From Saprospiraceae bacterium (lineage in GTDB: Bacteria > Bacteroidota > Bacteroidia > Chitinophagales > Saprospiraceae): a stretch of DNA of 64,000 nucleotides. The position numbers and the translations under genes were made by a program. The DNA lies in assembly GCA_041392805.1 (NCBI GenBank), contig JAWKLJ010000002.1:1875001-1939000 (forward strand), read 5' to 3'. The notes beneath the pieces are model-generated. The model was given only the letters and a program-made list of their open reading frames with translations. It was not told the origin of the DNA and did not search any database. Shown here piece by piece: positions 51,686 to 61,360 of the stretch (position 1 is the stretch's first letter; the number at the start of each line of letters is the position of its first letter).

Positions 51686-54600
51686 ATGAAAATTAGCCAT
51701 TTGGCTTTCCCCTGCTTTTTGCATTTGGCAAGCTTGATATTCATGTTTTTTTTCTCTCCGCCCCCAATGGCTGCGAGTACCAATGCTTTTCACGAAAAAA
51801 CTTTACTAGTCGACCCACCTCAGTTTGCAATTCCAGGAAATTTTAGTGCACCTTTTGACGTTTTGTTAAATAATATTCCCGACGGTGGGCTTGATCTAAA
51901 TAACGACAATAAGGTTGATATTGTTCGGGCTTGTTCCTGTCGGCCACAAAATCCAATTCAAAATGGAACAAATAGCAACGAACGATTCTTTGACGATCAA
52001 TTAATTGTTGCCACAGGCATATCCAACCAGGTGTGGCAGGTTTCCTTTGCTACTAATTTATATCAGCCCGTCACCTTGGCGCCCATCACCCCCGGAACCC
52101 GTCTTCCCGAAATTGGTAATACAGGGATTTATGTGCTAAAAGTACTACACCAGGAAACGATTAGTTACGTAGCAGAAGTTACTAGCACGGCCTACCCTGG
52201 CCAATCGTTTGACGCTGTTTACAATACTTGCTATTATCCAGATGCTGAAATCTTAAACCTCGGCACCTTTTATTGCGAGTCTGATCCTGGATTTTTTTTA
52301 CAAGGGAAAGCCACCTCCGGCTTTGATAACAACTTATCGAACCTCGTTCCCACCGAAACTTTCTGGATCATTAAGCGACTGTCGGACAATAGGGTATTTG
52401 TAGGAAACAACTTCAATCCTCGTACCCTTGGGGGCGGTAATTTCGTGGTACAATACAATTTCGTTATGGGGGATGAGGCCAATAGTGCAAGCAATAAAAC
52501 AGCCTGCTCTACGGTTGTGGAGCAGGAAGTCTACATTCGGCCTACGCCAACCATGGTATGTAATGGCCTGTTAAATATCCCTATCAATCCGACCACTTGT
52601 GAAGTTTTTATCAGCCCTTCGATTATCCTTGCGGGTAACCAGACCACCGAACTTTACTATTCCGTTAGTATTACTGATAGCCAAAATAGGCCAGTTCCTA
52701 ATCCCGTTCCTGGCACTTATGCCAATCAATTGTTGACAGCAACCGTTACGGACGAATGTACCGGCTTGTATTGTAGTTCCATTTTGCAATTATTTGATAA
52801 TACTTCGCCTACCATAAGTATCCCACCTGATATTATCTTGGATTGTACTGGTGACCCGGCTCCCGCCTTTACAGGCTATGCTGTAGGGAGCGATTGCGAT
52901 GAGTTAGTGGTGACTTACGCTGACCATCGGGTGGAAGAAGAGTGTGCTACGCCACGGGTAAGGATAGAAAGAACCTGGACGGCTAAGGACCGCTCGGGCA
53001 ATACCGTTAGCGATGTACAGATAATAGGAATTGAGCGAGGAGGGCAGGAAGATTTTGTTTTTCCTAATGATGTCACCTATACTTGTGCAGCCTATCTGCA
53101 GGACCCACATATTACGGATCCGGGTTATGAAAGGGCTGGTTTGCCTACTAATTTAGACCAGCCACTGTGTGGATTTATATTTACCTATAAAGATGATACA
53201 ATTCCTTTATGCGGCCCTAATTCCAAAAACTTCGTCATTATTCGAGAGTGGTTGTTCCTGAGTAGTTGTGGGTTTCAAATTTTCACACAAGATGCGCTTG
53301 GTGGAGATAACAAACAGATCATTACCGTAGAAGATCGAACGGCTCCCGAAATCCAAGCCAGTGCTTTTACCGTAGGGGCGAATTTAGCCCAACAAGATAA
53401 TGCCTCTGGGGTTTGTTCTTCCACTGGATATATTCCACCCCCGCAAGTCAATGATGCTTGTAATAACGCCTATTTCAGAATCATGACCTCACTAGGTGAA
53501 GCCAACTATGTCAATGGGGTTGATGCCAGCGATGGCGGCTATATCCCCCCACCAGGTTTACCAATTGGAACCCACACGATTACCTATGAAGCCTGGGATG
53601 ACTGTGGTAATACGTCAAGCTTGGATGTCAATGTAACCGTCATTGATAATACAGAACCCTTAATGATTTGTAATAGCACATTAACCGTTTCCCTGGATCT
53701 ACAAGGTAATGGTATTTTGTTGCCTGATCGGATAGATGAGGGTAGCCGCGATGAATGCTGTACGGATATCTCTAAAATAAAGCTCATCGAAGAACCTGAT
53801 GCTGCTTTTCGGGATAAAATCACTTTTTATTGCACCAATGATACCGTTACTGCGGTTTTGCGCTTGTGGGATTGTGCAGGAAATTTCAACAATTGCCAAG
53901 CCACCGTATTCGTCAGCGATCCAATACCTCCTATCGTTGTAAGCCGACCAACGGATGTATTCCTCAATTGCCAGGACGAATTTGACAATTACTTTGTGGC
54001 GGATTATGATGCCCCGGTTTTTGCAGATAACTGTTCTTTTACTGTCGATTTTAGTGCCGCAGAGGAAATAGATGATTGTGGAAAAGGGCGTTTGTTGAGA
54101 ACCTGGAAAGCGATAGACCATGAACGCAACCCTCCAACAATTGTTACACAACGGGTCGAATTGGAAATTATTAATAATTATTGGATTAATTTACCGCGTG
54201 ATAGCACGGTTGCTTGTAATGGCGTTGCCTTTCCTGAATTGAGGACCACGGCCTTGGCTTGTGACAATATTATCGCCACCGTCACCAATGAGACCTTTAC
54301 TATTCCCGGAGGGGATGCATGTTATTATATTCGACGAACCCACCAAATTACCAACCTTTGTAACTTTAGCGGCAACCCTACACCGATGGACTTGAACCGG
54401 CTGGATCCATCAGAGGATGCTTATGGTACCGTTCAAGGTTATGCTTTGCGTTCGGATGGCACTACTTTGTTTCGGGTAACTAATTTTGGTAGTACCCCTA
54501 TTGGCCCATCAACAGGCAATTACCGCTATGTCCAAATTATTGCTGTTGTAGATGAGCAGCCACCCGTATTGAGTGCACAAGCCCGGGATCCGTTTTGTAC

Positions 54601-55687
54601 GCCTGATCTTTCAGTTTCAGGGGATTGTACGGCGGCAGTTAGTTTTGATATGAGTGTGACTGATAATTGTTCAGAAGATTTAGAAGTGATTTATAGCCTC
54701 TTGTTAAATAATCAAAATGCAGCCCCAGACACTTACGGTGCCTTAAATCCAATAGCGGGAGGATACCGATTAGAGGGGAACTATCCCTTAGGTTCTCATG
54801 CCATTTTTCTAACGATATTTGATGATTGTTCTAATCCAGTGCAAATTACCCTACCTTTTCAAGTGGAGGACTGCACGGCTCCTGTTATGGTTTGTCCTGA
54901 GAACAAGATGGTCGAGATTCCTTCCGAGACAGAATTGATAACCTTGCAACCATTTGACGTTATTCAGTTGGTTGAGGAAAACTGTTCTTTAGTTGATCTT
55001 TCTTTTTCAGCAGATATGAGTATTAGTACCTTATCCTATGGCTGTGACCAAGAAGGAATCCATACCGTGGATATCTTTGCGATGGATGAATCCGGTAATC
55101 AAAGTAATTGTAGGGTTCAATTAGAAGTGGTCCCCACGGATGGTGCCTGTGTTAAATATGGAAAAATTTGTGGAACGACTTTTATGTCGAGCAATGAAGG
55201 AATTGCAGGGGTTAATGTTAAATTATCAGGTCTGACCATTGCAGAGGAAGTGACACTGGTCGATGGAGAATACTGTTTTGAGGATATTCAACTAAACGAG
55301 GGGTACAAGCTAAGGCCAAGCAAAGATGACCGACATGGTAATGGCGTATCGACCTTCGACATCGTTTTGATTTCGAGGCATATCATAGGTATGACGCTTC
55401 TTGATTCGCCTTACAAGATAGTGGCAGCGGATGTGAATCGATCTAATACGGTCACGACCCTGGATATCGTCAAAATCCGTAGAGTTATTTTAGGATTAGA
55501 TGCGCGATTTCCAGAAAGCGAATCCTGGCGATTTATTCCGGCAAACCATGAATTTCAGGATAGTGCTCGTCCTTTTTTGTCATCCGTCCCTGATGAAATT
55601 ATTTTCACCCTTACGCAGCCTGATACTATTTTCGACTTTTGGGGAGTGAAAATCGGAGATGTTAACTTCAGTGCACTGCCAAATTAA
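51686..55687 (+). CDS. Large secreted HYR/Ig protein with dockerin-like end
   Basis: 1333 residues. Signal peptide (HLALFLHLASLIFMFFF-like hydrophobic start, MKISHLAFPCFLHLASLIF). The body has several HYR-like beta domains, each marked by ITVEDRTAPEIQA, VIDNTEPLMICN or VEDCTAPVMVCPE followed by a C-x-G-N closing motif (WDDCGNTSS, WDCAGNFNN, MDESGNQSNC). Near the C-terminus lies a SdrD B/CNA-like strand set (GKICGTTFMSSNEGIAGVNV) and a dockerin-like pair (VSTFDIVLISRHIIG, VTTLDIVKIRRVILG). It stops soon after (IGDVNFSALPN), without a visible T9SS sorting domain. Confidence 0.85.
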   Translation: MKISHLAFPCFLHLASLIFMFFFSPPPMAASTNAFHEKTLLVDPPQFAIPGNFSAPFDVLLNNIPDGGLDLNNDNKVDIVRACSCRPQNPIQNGTNSNERFFDDQLIVATGISNQVWQVSFATNLYQPVTLAPITPGTRLPEIGNTGIYVLKVLHQETISYVAEVTSTAYPGQSFDAVYNTCYYPDAEILNLGTFYCESDPGFFLQGKATSGFDNNLSNLVPTETFWIIKRLSDNRVFVGNNFNPRTLGGGNFVVQYNFVMGDEANSASNKTACSTVVEQEVYIRPTPTMVCNGLLNIPINPTTCEVFISPSIILAGNQTTELYYSVSITDSQNRPVPNPVPGTYANQLLTATVTDECTGLYCSSILQLFDNTSPTISIPPDIILDCTGDPAPAFTGYAVGSDCDELVVTYADHRVEEECATPRVRIERTWTAKDRSGNTVSDVQIIGIERGGQEDFVFPNDVTYTCAAYLQDPHITDPGYERAGLPTNLDQPLCGFIFTYKDDTIPLCGPNSKNFVIIREWLFLSSCGFQIFTQDALGGDNKQIITVEDRTAPEIQASAFTVGANLAQQDNASGVCSSTGYIPPPQVNDACNNAYFRIMTSLGEANYVNGVDASDGGYIPPPGLPIGTHTITYEAWDDCGNTSSLDVNVTVIDNTEPLMICNSTLTVSLDLQGNGILLPDRIDEGSRDECCTDISKIKLIEEPDAAFRDKITFYCTNDTVTAVLRLWDCAGNFNNCQATVFVSDPIPPIVVSRPTDVFLNCQDEFDNYFVADYDAPVFADNCSFTVDFSAAEEIDDCGKGRLLRTWKAIDHERNPPTIVTQRVELEIINNYWINLPRDSTVACNGVAFPELRTTALACDNIIATVTNETFTIPGGDACYYIRRTHQITNLCNFSGNPTPMDLNRLDPSEDAYGTVQGYALRSDGTTLFRVTNFGSTPIGPSTGNYRYVQIIAVVDEQPPVLSAQARDPFCTPDLSVSGDCTAAVSFDMSVTDNCSEDLEVIYSLLLNNQNAAPDTYGALNPIAGGYRLEGNYPLGSHAIFLTIFDDCSNPVQITLPFQVEDCTAPVMVCPENKMVEIPSETELITLQPFDVIQLVEENCSLVDLSFSADMSISTLSYGCDQEGIHTVDIFAMDESGNQSNCRVQLEVVPTDGACVKYGKICGTTFMSSNEGIAGVNVKLSGLTIAEEVTLVDGEYCFEDIQLNEGYKLRPSKDDRHGNGVSTFDIVLISRHIIGMTLLDSPYKIVAADVNRSNTVTTLDIVKIRRVILGLDARFPESESWRFIPANHEFQDSARPFLSSVPDEIIFTLTQPDTIFDFWGVKIGDVNFSALPN

Positions 55688-55771
55688 CGTATTTTAATTG
55701 TTTTTTTAGTGCAAATGAGCATAATACAGAAAAAAAACAGATATTTGATTTTTTAATCGGTTTTTGGGATA

Positions 55772-55807
55772 GCCTCACTTCAGTCCTTTGGAGTGGGGCA
55801 TTTTTTT
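55772..55807 (+). terminator. Intrinsic terminator of the HYR protein gene
   Basis: GCCTCACTTC pairs (with G-T pairs) with GGAGTGGGGC and is followed by ATTTTTTT. Confidence 0.75.
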
Positions 55808-55828
55808 ATGGCGTATTTTAAAATTTTT

Positions 55829-55966
55829 GGACTTTTGACGCTTTGGAAAACCCTCCGTTTCCAGACTAGAAGTGGGAAGTGGGAAGTGGGAAGTCGGAAA
55901 AGTGGGAAAATTGCGCCCCTGAGCCTTTCCGACTTCCGACTTCAAAACAGCGAATGTCAAAAGTCC
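55829..55966. repeat. GGGAAGT-rich palindromic repeat, copy 2
   Basis: Flanked by GGACTTTTGAC and its complement GTCAAAAGTCC. The interior has GGGAAGT words, the GGGAAAATTG core, CCTGAGCCTTTCCG and CTTCCGACTTC, then AAAACAGCGAATGTC. It matches copy 1 at 15552-15677 over the core. Confidence 0.75.
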
Positions 55967-55974
55967 AGTAAAAT

Positions 55975-57336
55975 TTACATGGCCTGAATAATATCGTATT
56001 GGGTGAGAATCTGAAATTGTCCGCTGTGGTTCTTTACTAAAACGGCAGGTATTTTTCGATTGATAAACTTATTGAGCTGAGAAAACGGTAAATCAAGCGA
56101 AACCGTCGGAAAAGGTTCACCCATAATATCCGCTACTTTTTTATCGGAATGTTGCATGGGGTTTTCCAGTAAAAAACTGAGGACAATGTTTTCGGTCAAA
56201 GAGCCAACGATGGCACCATTGGCATCTATCACTGGCATTTGTGAGATGTCTCTCGACTTCATAACATCGAAGGCCATTCGGACGGTGTCCTCGCCTTTTA
56301 CTGACAGAAAGTCCTGGTTTTCCTTACGTGCCAAAACCTCTTTAATTGTCATTTCTTTTTCCAGAAATCCGCGTTCACGCATCCAATCGTCATTATAGAT
56401 TTTGCCAACATAGCGACTGCCGTGATCGTGGATAACTACAACGACGACATCATCCTTAGTCAGTTTATCTTTGAGTTGTAATAGCCCAGCCATAGCCGAG
56501 CCAGCAGAGTAGCCCAAGAGGATGCCTTCTTCCCTGGCTAGCCTTCTCGCCATCAGGGCGCCATCTTTATCTGTTACCTTTTCAAAAAGGTCAATAACAT
56601 CGAAGTCTACATTTTTGGGAATAATGTCCTCTCCAATCCCTTCCGTGATATAAGGGTAAATTTCTTTTTCGTCAAAAATGCCTGTTTCGTGGTATTTTTT
56701 GAAGACGGAGCCATAGGTGTCAATGCCCCATACTTTAATATTAGGGTTTTGCTCCTTCAGGTATTTCCCCGTCCCAGAGATGGTTCCTCCCGTGCCCACA
56801 CCTACGACCAAGTGGGTGACTTTTCCGTCTGTTTGTTCCCAGATTTCTGGCCCAGTACTTTCGTAATGGGCGAGTCGGTTGGATAAATTATCATACTGAT
56901 TAAACCAAAAAGCGTTGGGAATTTCCTGGCTCAATCTTTTGGCAACGGAGTAGTAGGATCTTTCATCATCAGGGGTAACATTGGTTGGACAAACAATGAC
57001 TTCGGATCCGAGGGCCTTTAGCAGGTCAATTTTTTCTTTAGACTGCTTATCGGTGGTGGTGAAAATGGAGCGATAGCCCTTAACGGCCCCGGCAATGGCT
57101 AAGCCCATACCCGTATTGCCGCTCGTACATTCAATAATGGTGCCACCGGGACGTAAATCTCCTTTAGCTTCGGCATCTTCAACCATTTTTAGTGCCATGC
57201 GATCTTTGATGGAGTGGCCAGGATTGAAAGTTTCTACTTTCATTAATACTTGGGCGGGGATTTCTTTTACGACCTTATGGAGTTGAACCAGCGGGGTATT
57301 GCCAATCGTTTCAAGGATATTGTTTTTAATATTCAT
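55975..57336 (-). CDS. Cystathionine beta-synthase
   Basis: 453-residue PLP enzyme of the CysK/CBS family joined to two CBS domains. The PLP lysine is K44 in PGHSIKDRMA; the phosphate-binding loop is VGTGGTISGTGKYL and the substrate loop is ECTSGNTGMG. The C-terminal 110 residues hold the paired CBS domains (VKGEDTVRMAFDVMKSRDISQMPVID, FPTVSLDLPFSQLNKFI) that regulate activity in such enzymes. Condenses serine and homocysteine to cystathionine in transsulfuration; a cysteine synthase reaction cannot be excluded. Confidence 0.93.
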   Translation of the reverse strand: MNIKNNILETIGNTPLVQLHKVVKEIPAQVLMKVETFNPGHSIKDRMALKMVEDAEAKGDLRPGGTIIECTSGNTGMGLAIAGAVKGYRSIFTTTDKQSKEKIDLLKALGSEVIVCPTNVTPDDERSYYSVAKRLSQEIPNAFWFNQYDNLSNRLAHYESTGPEIWEQTDGKVTHLVVGVGTGGTISGTGKYLKEQNPNIKVWGIDTYGSVFKKYHETGIFDEKEIYPYITEGIGEDIIPKNVDFDVIDLFEKVTDKDGALMARRLAREEGILLGYSAGSAMAGLLQLKDKLTKDDVVVVVIHDHGSRYVGKIYNDDWMRERGFLEKEMTIKEVLARKENQDFLSVKGEDTVRMAFDVMKSRDISQMPVIDANGAIVGSLTENIVLSFLLENPMQHSDKKVADIMGEPFPTVSLDLPFSQLNKFINRKIPAVLVKNHSGQFQILTQYDIIQAM

Positions 57337-57371
57337 TCATTAGATTTTAGGGTGCAAAGGTACTAGAAAAG

Positions 57372-58223
57372 TTAACGATAGTGTTTTACCTGTACGAAAA
57401 ACTGCGGATCTTTGGCGCCTAATAATTGTGCGGCCAAAGGAGAAAGAATGACTTCCACATTATCGGGATAGGCGGTAGCCGGAATACTGCCGATTACTTT
57501 TGCGAAAATAGTGCGGTGGGTCATTGGGTTGGTTATTTCAATCACAGAATCCACCCTTGCTAAACGATGAAGGGCGTATAATTCGCTTTTGTTCTGGCTA
57601 TTTTTTTGCCAGACGGCAATTCCCTGACCCGATTTTTCGGTTTTGCTGGCTACCCTTTCATAATATATTTTTTGCAGCGCCTCATTTTGAGGATGATAGG
57701 GGCCGTTGGGATTTCGGCGGTAATCTTCGGGTACCCCAACCAGGCTGATCCATCCGATATGCAAAACTTGTCCTGTCTTTAGTGTGGTGGAACTTAGCTG
57801 GTTGCGGGCCATTATGTCCTCCACTGGCATCCGGAAATAATACTTGGCAATCCGGAACATCGTATCGCCCTTTCTTACTACATAATAGACTCTGGCAAAT
57901 TGAGTAGGAATAAAACCTGGATAAGTATAGCGTAAAATAGCTTTGTTGGGGATGGGAATTCGAACAGGGTCTCCAATCGATGTCCCTTTTTCTTTGAGTC
58001 CAGGATTATAGTAATAGAGCTCTTGCACTTTTAAGCCGTAAAATTTAGCTAAGGAGAACAGCGTCTGTTTTTTTTCAATGGTGTGAAGAAAAAATTTCTC
58101 TTGGTAATCACCAACATGAAGGAGCACGCTATCCTGCGGCAATAAATAGAATAAACTATCACCTGTCGCATTTGAAGTGTAGGAAGTCATCCCTATTAGG
58201 ATGATTAAAACAACGTTTCTCAT
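57372..58223 (-). CDS. LysM repeat protein
   Basis: 283 residues from the ATG at 58223, where a signal peptide begins (MRNVVLIILIGMTSYTSNATG); an alternative start at 58235 or the longer frame to 58361 would also precede it. Two LysM domains: HTIEKKQTLFSLAKFYGLKV and VVRKGDTMFRIAKYYFRMPV, each with the NP/NQL motif. LysM binds peptidoglycan. The C-terminal region (NPMTHRTIFAKVIGSIPATAYPDNVEVILS) resembles a double-psi beta-barrel (RlpA-like). Probably a periplasmic cell-wall protein. Confidence 0.85.
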   Translation of the reverse strand: MRNVVLIILIGMTSYTSNATGDSLFYLLPQDSVLLHVGDYQEKFFLHTIEKKQTLFSLAKFYGLKVQELYYYNPGLKEKGTSIGDPVRIPIPNKAILRYTYPGFIPTQFARVYYVVRKGDTMFRIAKYYFRMPVEDIMARNQLSSTTLKTGQVLHIGWISLVGVPEDYRRNPNGPYHPQNEALQKIYYERVASKTEKSGQGIAVWQKNSQNKSELYALHRLARVDSVIEITNPMTHRTIFAKVIGSIPATAYPDNVEVILSPLAAQLLGAKDPQFFVQVKHYR

Positions 58224-58477
58224 AGTATTCGACATTAGTTTCTGGCCTTGGGGTTTTGGGATAAAGATACTAAGTAAAGCAAAAGTAAGGAATGAAGAAT
58301 AAATAAGCTGGTCCATGTACCTAAATATTTTTTCACCAGGCGAGGCGTGAAGAGTGAGCATAGCCTAGCTATGCGAATGATGAACAACGAAGGCTGGTGG
58401 AAAAAGATAACGGTAAATGGGCTTGGTTATTTGTTTTTCATTCCTAAGAAGTCCCCTATCTTTATTATTTTGCAGGC

Positions 58478-59209
58478 ATGAAAGTAATTGGAATAATTCC
58501 GGCCAGATATGCTTCCTCCAGGTTTCCGGGGAAACCACTGGTGGACATTCAAGGCAAGAGTATGATTGCTCGGGTCTATGGGCGTTGCCAGGAAGCTTTA
58601 TTATTGCATCAGGTAATTGTCGCCACAGATGATGAACGCATTTTTGCGCACGTTCAGGCCTTCGGCGGTTCCGTTATGATGACGAGTGATTTGCATCAAA
58701 GCGGTACTGACCGTTGTGCAGAAGTGGCGAAAGCTTTTCCGGAGGCAGACTTGGTGGTGAATATCCAAGGAGACGAACCCTTTATTCATCCTGGTCAAAT
58801 TGATCAATTGATTCGATTGTTTGATGGTGAAAAGTCAGTAGATATGGCTACCCTAGCCAAGAAAATAGAAAGCGAGGAGGCGCTTTTTGATCCCAATACT
58901 GTAAAAGTTGTTTTTAATGAGATAGGGGAGGCTTTATATTTTAGCCGGAGCACCATTCCCTTTTTGCGGAATTTCAGCAAAGACCAATGGCTGATGAGGC
59001 ATGATTTTTATAAACATATAGGCATCTATGCTTTTCGTAAGGAAGTACTGCTTGCCTGCGCCAAACTCCCCCAAGGACGCTTGGAAAAAATGGAGTCCCT
59101 GGAACAACTCAGGTGGCTCGAGGCTGGCTATCGCATTAAAGTAGGCCTGACGCAGGTGGAAACGATAGGAATAGATACTCCCGATGATTTAAGGAAATTT
59201 GAGGTATAA
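58478..59209 (+). CDS. kdsB: 3-deoxy-manno-octulosonate cytidylyltransferase
   Basis: 243 residues. Activates Kdo to CMP-Kdo for lipopolysaccharide inner-core synthesis in the cytosol. The family signature IIPARYASSRFPGKPL is at the N-terminus. NIQGDEPFI (metal/substrate) and YFSRSTIPF, then HIGIYAFRKEVL, then LEQLRWLEAGYRI follow as expected. Length is normal. Confirms a Gram-negative outer membrane with Kdo. Confidence 0.96.
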   Translation: MKVIGIIPARYASSRFPGKPLVDIQGKSMIARVYGRCQEALLLHQVIVATDDERIFAHVQAFGGSVMMTSDLHQSGTDRCAEVAKAFPEADLVVNIQGDEPFIHPGQIDQLIRLFDGEKSVDMATLAKKIESEEALFDPNTVKVVFNEIGEALYFSRSTIPFLRNFSKDQWLMRHDFYKHIGIYAFRKEVLLACAKLPQGRLEKMESLEQLRWLEAGYRIKVGLTQVETIGIDTPDDLRKFEV

Positions 59210-59221
59210 TATAGGAAAAAC

Positions 59222-59704
59222 TTAAGTTAAAAAGGTGCCATTGAAAGACAAGGGCAATAAATTTTCGATTCCTTCAATTTTGTAAACCTCTCCTTCTTCT
59301 GCTTGTAGTAACAGGGTGATAGGGGCCTGCTGACGACTTTCATACTCGCTGATCATTTGTCGGCAAGCACCACAGGGTGCCGCCGGTTCGCTAATCTTTT
59401 GTCGACCACTTTTTATCCTGATGGCCATCGTCAGGATTTTTGCCGCCGGGAAAGCCATTTTTGCATTAGATAAGGCTACGGGTTCGGCGCATATACACAT
59501 GGGATAGGCAGCGTTTTCCTGATTGGCACCCTTCACGATATGGCCGTTATCCAAGGACAGTGCGACCCCTACTCGAAAATCAGAGTATGGCGCATAGGCT
59601 TGATCACAGGCCTGTAGGGCGGCCTCAAGGAGTGCTTGTTCGGCTTTCTCCATTTCTTCCTTTTTGAACACTTGGACTTCCGTCTTTAGATGCATTCGCC
59701 TCAT
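59222..59704 (-). CDS. cdd: Cytidine deaminase
   Basis: 160 residues. Zinc-dependent deamination of (deoxy)cytidine in pyrimidine salvage. Substrate and zinc motifs: YSDFRVGVAL, CAEPVAL (Cys plus catalytic Glu) and PCGACRQMI. The N-terminal 20 residues extend beyond the common start; an internal start is possible. Convergent with kdsB with 12 bp between. Confidence 0.94.
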   Translation of the reverse strand: MRRMHLKTEVQVFKKEEMEKAEQALLEAALQACDQAYAPYSDFRVGVALSLDNGHIVKGANQENAAYPMCICAEPVALSNAKMAFPAAKILTMAIRIKSGRQKISEPAAPCGACRQMISEYESRQQAPITLLLQAEEGEVYKIEGIENLLPLSFNGTFLT

Positions 59705-60019
59705 TATACTATGATTTGATTTTGGAGGAGGATAAAGCTAAGGGATTTTTTTGTAATTTGCAGCCTTTCCTATCTATCAGGAACTAGTTGATTTAAACAA
59801 AAAATAATACAGTTTCTTTATTCATGCATGTGGCAATAAAACATACTACTAAGTATATTGCGGCCTTTTGAAAAAAATAGCGCTTGCTCTTTTTTTGCTA
59901 TTTGCGAAAAACATAAAAATTGGATTAGGGTTAACAATTTGCCCAAACATATGTTTTAAGAAGCTGCTAATATTATGTTTTATAACATCATTTAGTGCTT
60001 GCTAAATAAAATCAAAAAC
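59705..60019. other. Intergenic region, no gene seen
   Basis: AT-rich spacer between divergent cdd and the saccharopine dehydrogenase-like gene. A weak AGCGCTTGCTC/TTTGCTATTTGCG area near 59885 is the only notable feature. Confidence 0.35.
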
Positions 60020-61360
60020 ATGAAAAATATTCTAATCATTGGAGCGGGAAGATCCTCCTCTGCATTAATAAAATACGTTCTTGAGCTAGCAAAGGAAAAA
60101 AACTGTTTTGTCACGGTGGCCGATGCTGATCCCCAAATGGCGGAGGCAAAAGTAGGCGACCATCCCAATGGCAGATCAGCTTGGCTGGATGTCCTCAAAG
60201 TCAATGACCGAAAAGACTTAATAAGCAGGGCCGATATTGTTGTATCTTTACTCCCCGCCCACCTTCACCTGGAAGTAGCTCATGATTGTATAAAAATGAG
60301 GAAACACCTGATTACGGCCTCCTATGTGTCACAAGAAATGTATCGCCTTGGCGATGAGGCCAGAGACCGGGAGTTGATTTTTATGGGAGAAATGGGGCTA
60401 GATCCGGGCATAGATCATATGTCTGCCAAACAAAAAATAGAAGAAATTCAGGCATTAGGCGGCAAAATTACAGCATTTAGGTCTTTCACAGGTGGTTTGA
60501 TAGCTCCTGAAAGCGATGACAATCCCTGGCATTATAAATTCACCTGGAACCCACGAAACGTCGTGTTAATGGGGCAGGGAACGGCCCAATACCTGGAGGG
60601 CGGAAAGCTTAAGTTTTTGCCCTATAACCGCCTGTTCAAAGAATATAGGTCGGTAGAAGTTCCAGGGCTGGGTAATAATTATGAGGTATATGCCAACAGA
60701 GACTCCTTGCTTTATAAAGATATTTATGGCTTAAAAGGTATTCCGAACATTTTGCGTGGCACCTTCCGCCCTCCTGGCTTTTGCGATGCCTGGAATGCCC
60801 TGATTAAGATAGGACTCACAGATGGTTCTTTCCCAATCCTGAATTCGGGTGAAATTACCTATCATGAATGGTTGGACGGATATGTCAATGGCATTAGTGG
60901 CAGTTCGGTTAAAGAAAGGATAGCCAATCTCATCGAGGAGGACATCGATTCTCCCGTCATGCAAAAACTGGATTGGCTTGGAATATTCCGCAAAAAGAAG
61001 ATAAAATTGTCAAATGCTACGCCAGCCCTTATTTTGGAGCATTTGCTACTGGAAAAATGGAAACTCAGTAAAGGCGATAGAGACATGGTCGTCATGCAGC
61101 ATGAATTTGAATATAAACTACAAGGAAAAAAACACCTCTTGGAATCTACCCTTATCCTGAAAGGTGACAATGAGATGGAAACGGCCATGTCAAAACTGGT
61201 TGGATTACCAATGGGTATTTTTGTTCGATTGGTCATGGAGGGGAAAATTACCTCAACCGGCGTAAATATCCCAGTGATGAAAGAGGTCTACGAACCCGTG
61301 CTAGCTGAATTGCAAAACTTTGGTGTCGTCTTTAAGGAACGAGAAAGAATTCTTGATTAA
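60020..61360 (+). CDS. Saccharopine dehydrogenase family protein (LYS9-like)
   Basis: 446 residues from ATG 60020 (the TTG at 59999 is not preferred). N-terminal Rossmann motif ILIIGAGRSSSALIKYVLE, then DADPQMAEAK and DIVVSLLPAHLH. The saccharopine reductase C-terminal domain is recognisable: GLDPGIDHMSAKQKIEE, then FRSFTGGLIAPESDDNPW, then KFTWNPRNVVLMGQG. The family reduces or oxidises saccharopine in lysine metabolism. A related dehydrogenase begins at 63509. The start of the next gene overlaps its stop. Confidence 0.9.
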   Translation: MKNILIIGAGRSSSALIKYVLELAKEKNCFVTVADADPQMAEAKVGDHPNGRSAWLDVLKVNDRKDLISRADIVVSLLPAHLHLEVAHDCIKMRKHLITASYVSQEMYRLGDEARDRELIFMGEMGLDPGIDHMSAKQKIEEIQALGGKITAFRSFTGGLIAPESDDNPWHYKFTWNPRNVVLMGQGTAQYLEGGKLKFLPYNRLFKEYRSVEVPGLGNNYEVYANRDSLLYKDIYGLKGIPNILRGTFRPPGFCDAWNALIKIGLTDGSFPILNSGEITYHEWLDGYVNGISGSSVKERIANLIEEDIDSPVMQKLDWLGIFRKKKIKLSNATPALILEHLLLEKWKLSKGDRDMVVMQHEFEYKLQGKKHLLESTLILKGDNEMETAMSKLVGLPMGIFVRLVMEGKITSTGVNIPVMKEVYEPVLAELQNFGVVFKERERILD

